NCBI GenBank assembly: GCA_028825335.1
Contig: JAPKAI010000020.1
Span: 1 to 37,878 of the forward strand
Direction: 5' to 3'
Length of the DNA: 37,878 nucleotides
DNA from: Gammaproteobacteria bacterium
GTDB lineage: Bacteria; Pseudomonadota; Gammaproteobacteria; Pseudomonadales; Pseudohongiellaceae
Shown: piece by piece, positions 1 through 9,209 of the stretch
Position numbering within the stretch: the stretch's first letter is position 1
Layout: every line of letters starts with the position of its first letter
Translations under genes and position numbers: made by a program
The notes under the pieces: generated by a model
The model's input: only the letters and a program-made list of their open reading frames with translations
Told to the model about the DNA's origin: nothing
Database searches by the model: none

Positions 1-231
1 GCGCCGGTGAAAAGCTAGTCGGGTCCAGGAACTGATTTACAACGCCAGTCACAATACTAAATAGGGTTGATAGATAAGGATGGCTTTCTATTTCTATGAT
101 CCTTAGGCGAAGGCTGGGTACAAAGCATACAGATTCAGCCATTAACGTTATTTAACCACGTGACGTACCGATAGTGATCTGGCAATCTATGCGTTCGCAA
201 CCCATCAAAGAATTCCCACGCTGGAGAAAGC

Positions 232-1773
232 ATGATTTACAACAGCCTACTTCCTGATATCACTGTACCCGAAACTCTATTAACTCCATTTGTCTTGCAG
301 CATGCGCAGCGGCTTTCAAGCGAGCCTGCGCTGGTAGAGGGGAGTACAGGGAGGTCTCTGACTTATGCAGAATTCACAGAGCAAGTGAAGGCTTTAGCGG
401 GTGGCCTTCAGCAACGTGGCTTCGGTAAAGGGGACGTGCTCGCCATAATGGCGCCCAATGTTCCCGAGTATGCCGTGGCATTTCATGGAGCGGCGTGGGC
501 GGGCAGCACAGTGACAACAGTTAACCCCACCTATACGACCCGTGAAGTAAAACATCAGTTGAAAGACTCTGGCGCAAAGTTACTGGTCACTGTTTCGATG
601 TTCCTATCGGTGGCGAAAGAAGCTGTTGAGGGGACCGATGTCGAGGAAATCTTCACTATCGATCCCAGCGATGTTGCACTACTTTCCTCGCTGGCTGGTG
701 AGCCATTGCAAGATCAGGTCGAAGTCTCTCCTGATGGCATTGTAGCTTTGCCTTATTCTTCTGGAACTACTGGCTTGTCTAAGGGTGTCATGTTGAGCCA
801 TCGCAATCTTGTGGCAAATTTGCTTCAAACCTCTGCAATGTTACCTATCGTGGAAGGCGAAACGATTCTTTCCTTTCTACCGTTTTTTCATATCTATGGT
901 ATGCAGGTACTCATGAATAGCGCTCTAGCACAGGGTGGTAAAATTGTAACAATGGCACGCTTTGATTTGGAGCAATTCCTCCAACTCTCGCAGGATCACA
1001 AGATTAGTCGAGCATTTGTTGCTCCTCCTATTGTGCTTGCTCTGGCTAAACATCCGATGGTGGACAATTATGATTTGAGTGCGTTGGAATCGGTCTTCAG
1101 TGGCGCAGCTCCGTTGGGTCCTGAGCTTGCTGATGAAGCAGCAACTCGCCTAGGCTGTGAAGTTGTTCAAGGATATGGTATGACGGAATTATCTCCTGTG
1201 AGTCATACAACTCCGGCGGGTCAGTTCAAACCAGGCACTATTGGTATATTGACACCCTCTACGATGAGTCGAATTGTTGATCCTGAATCTGGAAAAGACC
1301 TCGGTATCGGTGAAGATGGCGAGATTTGGGTAAAAGGGCCGCAAGTGATGACAGGCTACTTGAATAACGCCGAGGCCACTGCAGCAACAATTGACGAAGA
1401 TGGCTGGTTACACACAGGCGATGTAGGCCATGCAGATGGTGATGGCCATTTTACGATTGTTGATCGCCTCAAAGAACTGATCAAATTTAAAGGCTTTCAA
1501 GTACCGCCGGCGGAATTGGAAGCCTTACTGGTAACTCACCCCGGCATAGCGGATGCCGCGGTGATTGGTGTTCCCGATGATGAAGCAGGTGAATTACCTA
1601 AAGCCTTCATAGCCCTCAAAGAAGGCGAGTCGACGTCAGCGGAAGAGATTCAGCGATTCGTGGCGGGTAAAGTAGCAAGTTATAAACAGATACGCATAGT
1701 TCAGTTTGTAGATTCAATTCCTAAATCAGCTTCAGGAAAAATATTGCGCCGTCTGCTTCGTGATCAATCTTGA
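232..1773 (+). CDS. AMP-forming acyl/aryl-CoA ligase (4-coumarate-CoA ligase-like)
   Basis: This 513-residue protein is a complete member of the ANL superfamily, which activates a carboxylic acid with ATP to an acyl-adenylate and then transfers it to CoA in the cytosol. The phosphate-binding loop YSSGTTGLSKG lies at residues 175-185, GYGMTE at 314-319, the HTGD aspartate motif at 394-397, and the C-terminal SGKILRR with the catalytic lysine at about 503. Length and motif order match 4-coumarate-CoA ligase-like enzymes. The start ATG is preceded by GGAGAAAG at a good distance. No signal peptide is seen. It stands alone, converging on the minus-strand PQQ dehydrogenase. The substrate cannot be told from sequence: aryl, medium-chain or branched acids are all possible. 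Confidence 0.93.
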   Translation: MIYNSLLPDITVPETLLTPFVLQHAQRLSSEPALVEGSTGRSLTYAEFTEQVKALAGGLQQRGFGKGDVLAIMAPNVPEYAVAFHGAAWAGSTVTTVNPTYTTREVKHQLKDSGAKLLVTVSMFLSVAKEAVEGTDVEEIFTIDPSDVALLSSLAGEPLQDQVEVSPDGIVALPYSSGTTGLSKGVMLSHRNLVANLLQTSAMLPIVEGETILSFLPFFHIYGMQVLMNSALAQGGKIVTMARFDLEQFLQLSQDHKISRAFVAPPIVLALAKHPMVDNYDLSALESVFSGAAPLGPELADEAATRLGCEVVQGYGMTELSPVSHTTPAGQFKPGTIGILTPSTMSRIVDPESGKDLGIGEDGEIWVKGPQVMTGYLNNAEATAATIDEDGWLHTGDVGHADGDGHFTIVDRLKELIKFKGFQVPPAELEALLVTHPGIADAAVIGVPDDEAGELPKAFIALKEGESTSAEEIQRFVAGKVASYKQIRIVQFVDSIPKSASGKILRRLLRDQS

Positions 1774-1934
1774 ATTCCTTTAGGTGAAACACGGTTTAAC
1801 TCAACGGTGGCGCTCTGCAGTCTTGAATGAGTGCGTATTCAATCTGGAAACCACAGAGTATCGAATGCTCTTACATCCTGCATTGCACAATGCTTTAGCC
1901 GTTTATTTAAAGAGGCCCCGTACTCGTTACAAAG

Positions 1935-4064
1935 TCAGTTTGACGGCAGCGCAAACACCCATAAAGTGGCACCGGATGGTGGATTATTTATCCCAGCAGT
2001 GCGTTCCATGTTATTGGCGAGGAAACTTCCTGCGTTTGTCGCTACAGCGACATACTGTTTCCCTTCTACCCGGTAGGTAATCGGATAGGAACTCGGAGAA
2101 TTGTCTAGTCTCTGTTGCCATAACACAGAGCCATCAGATTGATCGACAGCTCTGAAATAACGATCAACCGAACCGCTAAACAACAAGCCGCTATCGGTAG
2201 TGAGATTGCCACTGGCTGGTGGCGCGAATTGTCTTTTTGTCCAAATCACTTCACGGGTTTCTAGGTTGATCGCCTTTACCATTCCCCAAAGACCGTCGGT
2301 GGATGCATCGGGATACTTTTGCCAGCGTCGTCCGGTGAGGTTGTTGATGCAGGTGTCCTGCATGGGAATATACAATATGCCGGTGGCGGGGTTGTAAGAG
2401 GAAGATTGCATGTTGCGCGCGCCCAATGCATCGGGGCAGATACCGTTCAAGGATAGCCCGTCCAACACTTGGCCTGGCTCCGGGATTGATTGCTGAGTTA
2501 GTGTCTTCTCGCCAGTTCGCGGATCGATCTCCGCAATGACATTTTGCATATCTAGATCTATGGAAAACAGATAGTCGCCGGTTGCGGCGTCCACCGCTTC
2601 GAAGATGGCCTCCTTGCCGCCGGTGACAATTGTTTTACGCATTACACCATCCACTGGCAGGTTTATGATCTGTCTCTCGTAAGCCCAATCGTGGTCGAGT
2701 TGATCGTTCGGCATGTGTTGATAATGCCAAACTAATTCGCCGGTATCGGCATTCAAAGCGATGGTAGAATTGGTATACAGTGCATCGGTTGTTACACCAA
2801 GCACGTCGCTCCTTACTCTCAGAGAGTTGGTGTCATAAGTTGGGGCGGGACCGAAATAAAGCAGATTCAGGTCTGAATCATAGCTGCCAGGATTCCACAC
2901 AGAGCCGCCAGTGCGCTCTTCGAGCGGCAGGTTATTCCAGGTATTGCCGCCTGGCTCATCTGGCCTAGCGATGGTGTAGAAGCGCCATTCTTCTTCGCCA
3001 GAATTCAGGTCGATTGCAACAATAAAATTACCGCCTGGCACAGCAGTCTGACCAGTCATTCCAATAATCGCTTTGCCATTTACCACCATTGGAGCAGACT
3101 TGAGCTGAAAATCGGTTTCACCTTGGGTGTCAATTTCATGATCCCAGATCAACCTGCCAGTTTTTGCCTCCAGGGCTAGAATGTGAACATCGGAGGTGGG
3201 CACAATAATTTTGTCATCAAATATTGCAACCCCTTTCTTTGAGCTCGGCCGAGTGCCCTCATCAAGTTCTCTCTGGTAGCTCCACAACAAATCACCATTT
3301 GTCGCATCGAAGGCTTGCACTACATCACCACTGCTGTAGGCAAAGAGAACACCATCGTGCACAAGTGGTGTCATCATATTGGCACCAGACGGTAGCGACC
3401 AGGTCCAGACAGCCTCTAGATCTGAAACATTGCTCTTGTTGATTTGCACGAGCGGACTATGTCCCAGATTTTCATGAGTGCGTCGCCATATCAGCCAGTC
3501 GTCAGCAGGCGGGTTCAATAGCATGGCATTTGTTACCGGAGTCAGGTTATTTAACCGACTTACGGGAACCAAGGGTCCATTTGTGTCGTAGCTGGGGTCG
3601 CTCGGATTCAATTCGGTCGCGACCAATGCTTGAGCAGGAATCGTGAAGCCATCAAGATCCGCCATTGCTAGAGGTGTGGCGCCCGCTTCTGCGCCATTGC
3701 GTTGCAGTAGAAAGGCGATAAGCTGGCTAGTGATTTTTGGCCCGAGCCCGCCCGGTAGCGCCGGTGGCATTCGCTGTAGGCTGATCGCCAGATCGGAAAT
3801 TGGCCTATCGCCCCACCGGCGACTGAAGAAGTTTCCGCTTAGGCTGGGTACGAATTCGAAACCCTCTAGATTATAGCCGTGGCAAACCGCGCACTGTTCC
3901 TCATAAACTACTTCTCCTTGATCCGCTTGTTCAACGGTGTATCCACCGGGAGTTTGAGCAAGGGCAGGTGTAGTCAGTAATACAAGAAAACCACTAGCCA
4001 GCAGGCGGGGCATCAGGAATTTTGCCAAAGGCTTGGCGCTGTCGCTCAATTTGCTTTCTATCAT
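1935..4064 (-). CDS. PQQ-dependent dehydrogenase with N-terminal cytochrome c domain
   Basis: A 709-residue exported quinoprotein. A signal peptide ends near residue 36 (TPALA-Q). A single c-type heme site CAVCH lies at residues 58-62, followed by an eight-bladed PQQ propeller from about residue 190 to the end. Propeller signs include repeated AxDxxxGxxxW blade motifs and an HDWAYE segment at the place of the catalytic Asp of alcohol dehydrogenases. The family oxidises alcohols, aldehydes or sugars in the periplasm and passes electrons to heme. Here the heme precedes the propeller, whereas in classical type II alcohol dehydrogenases it follows. It is the last gene of a minus-strand run, 58 bases after the amidohydrolase. 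The ribosome site is weak, so an internal ATG at 4013 is a possible alternative start. Confidence 0.9.
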   Translation of the reverse strand: MIESKLSDSAKPLAKFLMPRLLASGFLVLLTTPALAQTPGGYTVEQADQGEVVYEEQCAVCHGYNLEGFEFVPSLSGNFFSRRWGDRPISDLAISLQRMPPALPGGLGPKITSQLIAFLLQRNGAEAGATPLAMADLDGFTIPAQALVATELNPSDPSYDTNGPLVPVSRLNNLTPVTNAMLLNPPADDWLIWRRTHENLGHSPLVQINKSNVSDLEAVWTWSLPSGANMMTPLVHDGVLFAYSSGDVVQAFDATNGDLLWSYQRELDEGTRPSSKKGVAIFDDKIIVPTSDVHILALEAKTGRLIWDHEIDTQGETDFQLKSAPMVVNGKAIIGMTGQTAVPGGNFIVAIDLNSGEEEWRFYTIARPDEPGGNTWNNLPLEERTGGSVWNPGSYDSDLNLLYFGPAPTYDTNSLRVRSDVLGVTTDALYTNSTIALNADTGELVWHYQHMPNDQLDHDWAYERQIINLPVDGVMRKTIVTGGKEAIFEAVDAATGDYLFSIDLDMQNVIAEIDPRTGEKTLTQQSIPEPGQVLDGLSLNGICPDALGARNMQSSSYNPATGILYIPMQDTCINNLTGRRWQKYPDASTDGLWGMVKAINLETREVIWTKRQFAPPASGNLTTDSGLLFSGSVDRYFRAVDQSDGSVLWQQRLDNSPSSYPITYRVEGKQYVAVATNAGSFLANNMERTAGINNPPSGATLWVFALPSN

Positions 4065-4122
4065 TAAGGGTCACCAACAAGTATGCGCTTCAGCATCAGG
4101 CGCAAGTTGCTTGTTATAGTCG

Positions 4123-5676
4123 TTAGGGTGGCGGACGACGGCGCAGAATGCGTCCAGGCTGAATGTTGGTAGCCGCGCCGTTGCTCCATGCGATCTGGCC
4201 ATTTACGAGTGTATGGATTATGCCGTCTGACTTCAGAGTAGGATTGTCGTAAGTCGCGTAGTCGATTACCGTTTCGGGGTCGAACACAGCAAGGTCTGCC
4301 AACATCCCAGGCCTGATCACGCCACGGTCGCTCATGCCAATCGTCTTTGCTGGCAATCCAGACATCTTGTAAATTGCGTTCTCGAGAGACAATTGTTGCT
4401 TCTCCCGTACGTATTCGCCGAGCACCTTGGGGTAGCTGCCCCAATACCTCGGATGAGTACGTTCTGAGGTCGACGCACCACAGTCACAGGCAATCGATGC
4501 GGTTGGGTGTTGCATAATCTCGACCAGATCTTCTTCAAGACCGAAACGCGCGATAATCCCTTGGCCAGATTCTTCCAACAACTGAATCACTGCCTCGCCT
4601 GGTGAATCCAGTTCTAGCTCTTCCATTGCAACAGTCAATTCCCGCTGAGACTGCATCAGGTAGACACCTTGGTGGCCGCCAAAGCGAAGCTGCATAGCCT
4701 GCTCAGCCTCGGTGATTATTTGTGCTCGAAGCGCAGGATCGCGGAACCGTGCTAGCATTGTGTCTCGACCTCCCGCCTGTGCCCACGAGGGAATGATGAG
4801 GGATTGCAATCCAGTTTGGCCTGCAAGGTAAGGGTATACATCCGCAGTTGCTCCACCAGTAAAGGAGGTAGGGGTTTCACTCATGCGCCCCAAAATGGTG
4901 GATGCTCTACCTTGCTCCCAGCCTTGTAGTTTCATGTGAGTTACAAGTGGTATCAGACCGGCTGCCTCGCCTATGGCGAGTGTCTCACTCATGCCTGCTA
5001 TCGAACTGAAGTTACTTTCGGGAGTGACTCTGTCGTGGTTTGCGAATACGGTATTCCACCTTGCGAACGGCGAGAGGATTTGTATGACCTCGTCTGTAGT
5101 GGCGTAATATCCAGGAACATAATCAAGGCCGGCCGAAACGCCCCAGGCACCCGATTCCAAACCCTGCTGAATAAGTCCTTGCATAGCTTGGATCTGATTT
5201 GAACTCGGCCTTACTTCCTCCAGCCCAACGACCTCTCCCCATACGCTATTAAAACCAATCATGGCACCGACATTGACTGCCAGCCCTCCGCCTTCGAGCG
5301 AACTCAACTGTACCGGCAGATCGACTGGTCCTGCGCCATCTGCATTTATAATTTCCGAAGTAACACCTTGGCTTAGCATATTCACTGCAGTGGGCAATCC
5401 GCCAGCCTCAGCATGACTATGAATATTGATAAACCCAGGCGCCACGACGAGGCCACTGACGTCCAATTCAACTGATGCCGAAGTCGCAGTCAGGTCACCT
5501 ACTGCAACAATGCGGTCGCCGGTGATGGCCACATCACCAATGAAAGATGGGCTATTGCTGCCATCGATAATCGTGCCGCCTCGTAGCATGAGATCGTATC
5601 TTGCCGGCTCTGAACAAGTGAAGAGGGTTAGAGCCAACGCCGAGGCAATCAGAACCCGCATCGATAGTTTAGTCAT
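4123..5676 (-). CDS. Exported D-aminoacylase-type amidohydrolase
   Basis: A 517-residue protein of the amidohydrolase superfamily, closest in pattern to N-acyl-D-amino-acid deacylases. The beta-sandwich start LRGGTIIDG lies at residues 31-39. The metal motif GFINIHSHAE with H86/H88 follows, then a THMKLQG segment, a CDCGAS segment at the place of the family's SD-G aspartate motif, and a HPRYWGSYPKVLG segment typical of this family. The N-terminus is a hydrophobic signal ending at C21, suggesting a lipoprotein, although the lipobox LFTC is not ideal. Its ATG overlaps the stop of the upstream serine hydrolase by 8 bases, so the two are translationally coupled. The likely reaction is hydrolysis of an N-acylated amino acid or related amide in the periplasm. 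The substrate is unknown. Confidence 0.85.
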   Translation of the reverse strand: MTKLSMRVLIASALALTLFTCSEPARYDLMLRGGTIIDGSNSPSFIGDVAITGDRIVAVGDLTATSASVELDVSGLVVAPGFINIHSHAEAGGLPTAVNMLSQGVTSEIINADGAGPVDLPVQLSSLEGGGLAVNVGAMIGFNSVWGEVVGLEEVRPSSNQIQAMQGLIQQGLESGAWGVSAGLDYVPGYYATTDEVIQILSPFARWNTVFANHDRVTPESNFSSIAGMSETLAIGEAAGLIPLVTHMKLQGWEQGRASTILGRMSETPTSFTGGATADVYPYLAGQTGLQSLIIPSWAQAGGRDTMLARFRDPALRAQIITEAEQAMQLRFGGHQGVYLMQSQRELTVAMEELELDSPGEAVIQLLEESGQGIIARFGLEEDLVEIMQHPTASIACDCGASTSERTHPRYWGSYPKVLGEYVREKQQLSLENAIYKMSGLPAKTIGMSDRGVIRPGMLADLAVFDPETVIDYATYDNPTLKSDGIIHTLVNGQIAWSNGAATNIQPGRILRRRPPP

Positions 5677-7051
5677 TCAGGTTCCTTAGTATGTAATGGC
5701 TACTGGGAGAATCCATGCGCAATACGGGCGAGTAACTAGCGCCTTCTTCCAGTTCAAAGATATAGCGCACATTTCCTACGGAAAATGTGTTTGCACCTAT
5801 AAAGGTTGGAGTTTGAGCTTGGAAGGTAGCGTTATTGAAGATCAAAAGGTTCAACTCATCGTTTTCTCTTGTTACGGTCACAGTGAGTGTGGCACCGCGA
5901 GCTGGCCCGCTATAGATTCCCTCATATCGAGAGAGATCCCCTGTAAGAGTTTGCGCGGCTGGGATGCCGGGGGTACCAAATAGATGTTCGCCTATCTGAT
6001 CAGTAATTGCTGCAGGTCCCGGTGGCGCTTCAGTATTTTGCAGGACAACTACGGTCACATCTTCATCAGGGTAATAGCGCGAGTTCGAGAGGAAACCATC
6101 TATTCCACCTCCATGCTCAATGACTCGACCCGTGGCATGTTGGTAGTGAGTAACCCCCATCGCATATCGAATTGGTGTTCCATCTGTCAGCGGCACCGGC
6201 GTGATCAGCAATTCGTAAAGTGCGGGCGACAAAATCTCGCCATGGTGCAGCGCGCGATTCCAGGCGAGCAGGTCTGAAATGGTAGAGCAGAGTGATCCGG
6301 CTGCGTAGGGCCAAGTATGATCATGGTAGCGGGCAAGTTTTAGGCCCTCGTCTGAATATTGATACCCCTGTGCTTTCTGTTCCACCAACTCGCTATTGCT
6401 ACAGTAGGAACTATTTTCCATGCCTGCAGGGCTGAAGAGATTCTGATCAACATACTCTTCGAAAGACTGGCCAGAAACAGACTCTATAATCAGTCCCATC
6501 AGGAAATAGGCCGAATTGTTATAGATCAGCGCCTCACCCGGTTCAAACTCGAACGGTTGCTTCTCGATCAGACGCAACAAGTCTTCTCTGGGTAATGTGC
6601 GTTGGCCGATTTCTCCATATTCGGGCATCTCTGTAAACCCCTTTATCCCCGATGTGTGATCCATCAGTCGGCGCACGGAGATCTGCCTGCCTTGAGTTTC
6701 GAAGTCCGGTAGGTATTCGCTAATATCGGTGTCTAGGTCGAGCTTCTCCTGTCCATAAAGTTGCAGTATAGCTGCGCTCGTGAATTGCTTCGTTACTGAT
6801 CCGATCTCGTGCACGGCGTCCATGGGCATAGGCACCTGCCATTGCAGATTGGCATAACCATAGCTCTTCTTTAGAAGAACCTCGTCGCCGTGGGAAACTC
6901 CAATACTGAGCCCGGCTAACGTGGTGCCTACTTGCTCAGCAGCGATGGAATCAGCTAGGGCCTCCAAGTCAGAGGCTTGTGCCAGAACAAACTGGAATGG
7001 CATGAGTAGAGTGACTAACACTGTAAAAGTACTGCAGAAAAGTATTTTCAT
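5669..7051 (-). CDS. Exported serine hydrolase, class C beta-lactamase fold
   Basis: A 460-residue protein of the beta-lactamase/penicillin-binding class C family (serine hydrolases that act on D-amino peptides, esters or amides). A signal peptide ends near residue 25 (VLAQA). The catalytic SxxK is SVTK at 85-88, the YxN motif is YNN at 177-179, and an HGG triad-like motif (EHGGGIDGF) occurs in the C-terminal part. About 100 further residues form a small beta-rich tail, as in the D-aminopeptidase/esterase branches. It is the first gene of the minus-strand run and its stop overlaps the amidohydrolase start. Pairing with a D-aminoacylase suggests joint degradation of D-residue-containing peptides or cell-wall fragments, but that is inference. 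Confidence 0.88.
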   Translation of the reverse strand: MKILFCSTFTVLVTLLMPFQFVLAQASDLEALADSIAAEQVGTTLAGLSIGVSHGDEVLLKKSYGYANLQWQVPMPMDAVHEIGSVTKQFTSAAILQLYGQEKLDLDTDISEYLPDFETQGRQISVRRLMDHTSGIKGFTEMPEYGEIGQRTLPREDLLRLIEKQPFEFEPGEALIYNNSAYFLMGLIIESVSGQSFEEYVDQNLFSPAGMENSSYCSNSELVEQKAQGYQYSDEGLKLARYHDHTWPYAAGSLCSTISDLLAWNRALHHGEILSPALYELLITPVPLTDGTPIRYAMGVTHYQHATGRVIEHGGGIDGFLSNSRYYPDEDVTVVVLQNTEAPPGPAAITDQIGEHLFGTPGIPAAQTLTGDLSRYEGIYSGPARGATLTVTVTRENDELNLLIFNNATFQAQTPTFIGANTFSVGNVRYIFELEEGASYSPVLRMDSPSSHYILRNLND

Positions 7052-7428
7052 AATTGATTTTACACTTTATATGACTGCTTGATACAAAGAATTACTGTAC
7101 CAAATTAGATGGCTAGGGGTAGGGTATTTTGTGTTTGAGAATCTGAATGTAATGGCTATCGCTCAGCGGATAAAAGGTAATGGATAGACAGCAGGCTGAT
7201 TCTGTCCATGAGTTCACTTTAAAGTCGGCTCATCATTTCCCGGGGCTGAAGTAGGTCCCAATAAGTGGGGCAGAGTAAAGTACTGTAGAGTATAATTGCT
7301 AGGCCCTTTTTTTGATCGCAGCATGCTCTGATGCGATATCATCCATCCTCTTTTTCTCTTCTATCTGAGTCATCAAATTACTATGTAAAAGTAGAATCCA
7401 GGTTTCGGTTTCTATTCCAAGGACAATC
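7052..7428. other. Divergent intergenic region, 377 bases
   Basis: This gap separates the minus-strand serine hydrolase run from plus-strand hslO and must hold promoters for both. A TATAAT hexamer lies at 7291-7296 on the plus strand, but no convincing -35 box sits 16-18 bases upstream. No ORF with protein-like composition and no clear hairpin was found. Confidence 0.4.
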
Positions 7429-8301
7429 ATGAAAAACTCTGATCAAAGCCAACGTTTCCTTTTTGAGGATCACCCTATTCGTGGCCAACACGTCTCATTA
7501 GATCAATCTTGGCAAGAGATTGCCCAGCAAGGAGAATTGGAGGGGAGGGGATTAAGCTTATTAGGGGAGGCGTTGGTAGTAGTCGCCCTTTTGGTGGACA
7601 CACTTAAGATCGAAGGGAGTGTTACCCTTCAGATTCGCGGCACAGGGCCGCTGGAGCTTCTGGTTGTGGAGGCAAACTCAAAACATGGGGTCAGAGGCAC
7701 TGCTAGGCAGGTAGGCGAAATTGATGAGCAAGCGGATCTCCAGCAGATATTTGGTAGTGACGTTTTGGTGATCACCATTAAAGCGGAAGGTGCTGAGCCC
7801 CATCAAGGAATAGCACCACTACGTGGCATAAATCTGTCGGACGCGCTGGAGTACTATTTCGCCACATCCGAACAGCTGCCTACACATTTTTGCTTAGCCT
7901 GCGACGCGGAAAATGCAAGTGGCATGTTAATCCAAAAACTACCTGGCAAACTTACAGACGACGATGCTTGGGATCGCGTATTGCATTTGGCTTCAACCGT
8001 CACCGATGATGAATTGCAAAGACTAGCTTTAGGTGAGCTCTTGCACCGACTCTTTAATGAAGAAACATTACGACTCTTTGATTCTCACACTATCAAGTTT
8101 TCTTGTAGCTGTTCGCGAGAACGCACCGCTGCGATGTTGCTTTCTCTGGGAAAAGCCGAGGCAAGCGAGATACTTGAGACCGAAGGAGAGATCTCTGTGA
8201 GTTGTGAGTTTTGTAGTACTAACTACAGTTTCGATCAAATAGATGTTGATCAGGTATTTGGTGAGGGTGGAACAGTGCCGCCGAGTGCGACAACCCACTA
8301 A
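7429..8301 (+). CDS. hslO: Hsp33 redox-regulated chaperone
   Basis: A 290-residue cytosolic chaperone that is kept inactive by zinc in reducing conditions and becomes a holdase when its cysteines oxidise. The zinc-binding site is complete: CSC at residues 226-228 and CEFC at 259-262, the CxC...CxxC pattern of the family. The N-terminal half carries the usual Hsp33 fold with RGTGPLELL near residues 70-78 and a PTHFCLACDA-like segment near 151-160. The start is supported by an AGGA a few bases upstream. A hairpin with a T-tract follows the stop directly, so this is a single-gene transcript. Confidence 0.96.
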   Translation: MKNSDQSQRFLFEDHPIRGQHVSLDQSWQEIAQQGELEGRGLSLLGEALVVVALLVDTLKIEGSVTLQIRGTGPLELLVVEANSKHGVRGTARQVGEIDEQADLQQIFGSDVLVITIKAEGAEPHQGIAPLRGINLSDALEYYFATSEQLPTHFCLACDAENASGMLIQKLPGKLTDDDAWDRVLHLASTVTDDELQRLALGELLHRLFNEETLRLFDSHTIKFSCSCSRERTAAMLLSLGKAEASEILETEGEISVSCEFCSTNYSFDQIDVDQVFGEGGTVPPSATTH

Positions 8302-8308
8302 AATAGAC

Positions 8309-8335
8309 TCAAAGGACTCTGGCCCTTTGATTTTT
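8309..8335 (+). terminator. Rho-independent terminator of hslO
   Basis: A 7-base-pair stem, TCAAAGG paired with CCTTTGA, with an 8-base loop and then five T. It begins 8 bases after the hslO stop. Confidence 0.75.
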
Positions 8336-8394
8336 AAATTTCGTTTAAAAAATGCCAGCTAAGCAGCAGGTTTAATAGCATTTAAGGAATACAT

Positions 8395-9073
8395 ATGTCA
8401 GCAAGCGAGAGTGATTTTAATGAAGTTAATTGGTATGCCGGTCGAGCCAATGCTGCATGTCAGACTGCAAGTGAGATTCAGGAAAAATATCCCAATGCAG
8501 TCCATGTAATTAACTTAGAAACAATCGACATACAATAATTTCTTGAAACATTCTCGCTCGAGAAGGTCCAGGCGGTTTCGGTGCGCGGTACAGCCAGCCT
8601 GAAAAATGTTGAAGAAGACGCCGAATACCTACAATCGAAAACTCGAATTTGGAAATTTACGTCCACAAGGGGTTCGATAGCGATGCTGCCGTCGTTTATG
8701 AGGAACTAAAACCACATCTTCTTGTTGATCATCAGATTAAGCTAACCGGACATTCTCATGGACCGCTATATTCACACTCTTGAGGATGTACATACATGAA
8801 GATATTTTTTCCGTAGTGCGTTCCATTAGTTTAGGGCAACCCAAAGTGACGAACGATCATGGGGTTGGGATGTATGGGTCTTTACCATTGACAAGAGTGG
8901 TAGATGAGGATGATTTAGTTCCTATGGTCCCTCCTATCACCTTGCTTGATTCAATTCATGGATGCTATGAACACTTTGGTGATGAGGTGATATTCTCCAA
9001 GCACAAACTCGTACGTTTTCCCAAAGAGGATGAGATCGCGGAATTACTTACGAAGGTTCATACCGGCAAGTAA
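8395..9073 (+). pseudogene. Class-3 (alpha/beta-hydrolase) lipase, broken in three places
   Basis: Joined across frames, the sequence reads as one lipase-like protein. It starts at ATG 8395 and runs to a TAA at 8536-8538. It continues in the same frame through VSVRGTASLKNVEEDAEYLQ, shifts frame at the A-run 8638-8641, and then reads YVHKGFDSDAAVVYEELKP. It reaches the nucleophile elbow GHSHG (8748-8762), shifts again at 8760-8764, and finishes in the open frame that contains SLGQPKVTN and LTRVVDEDDLVP, ending at 9073. RGT, GHSxG, GQP-V and the D-D-LVP stretch are typical of class-3 lipases. One stop and two frameshifts make a functional product unlikely. Base-call errors could explain the frameshifts but less easily the stop. 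Confidence 0.8.
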
Positions 9074-9209
9074 TACTTAGGGTCGACCGGTCGCATTAAG
9101 ACCCTGGCCACCAGAGTGATACTCAACAATGCCGCCATCAAAATCATCGAGGAATTGTAGATACTGCTGGTTCCTTTGGAACTTGCAGATAAATCCAACC
9201 TAGCCAGCA

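Noticed and set aside
1-231. Search for a gene end at the left edge
   Set aside because: All frames are broken by stops and no tail of a known gene was recognised. It is treated as the upstream region of the CoA ligase.
4088-4127. Imperfect inverted repeat (AACAAG ... CTTGTT with inner GCGC) between amidohydrolase and PQQ dehydrogenase
   Set aside because: The stem is interrupted, the loop is uneven, there is no T-run, and it overlaps the coding end. It is too weak to call.
4064-4444. A 126-codon minus-strand frame covering the end of the amidohydrolase
   Set aside because: The amidohydrolase frame carries family motifs through this stretch. The alternative is rich in Arg and Trp and lacks a start site.
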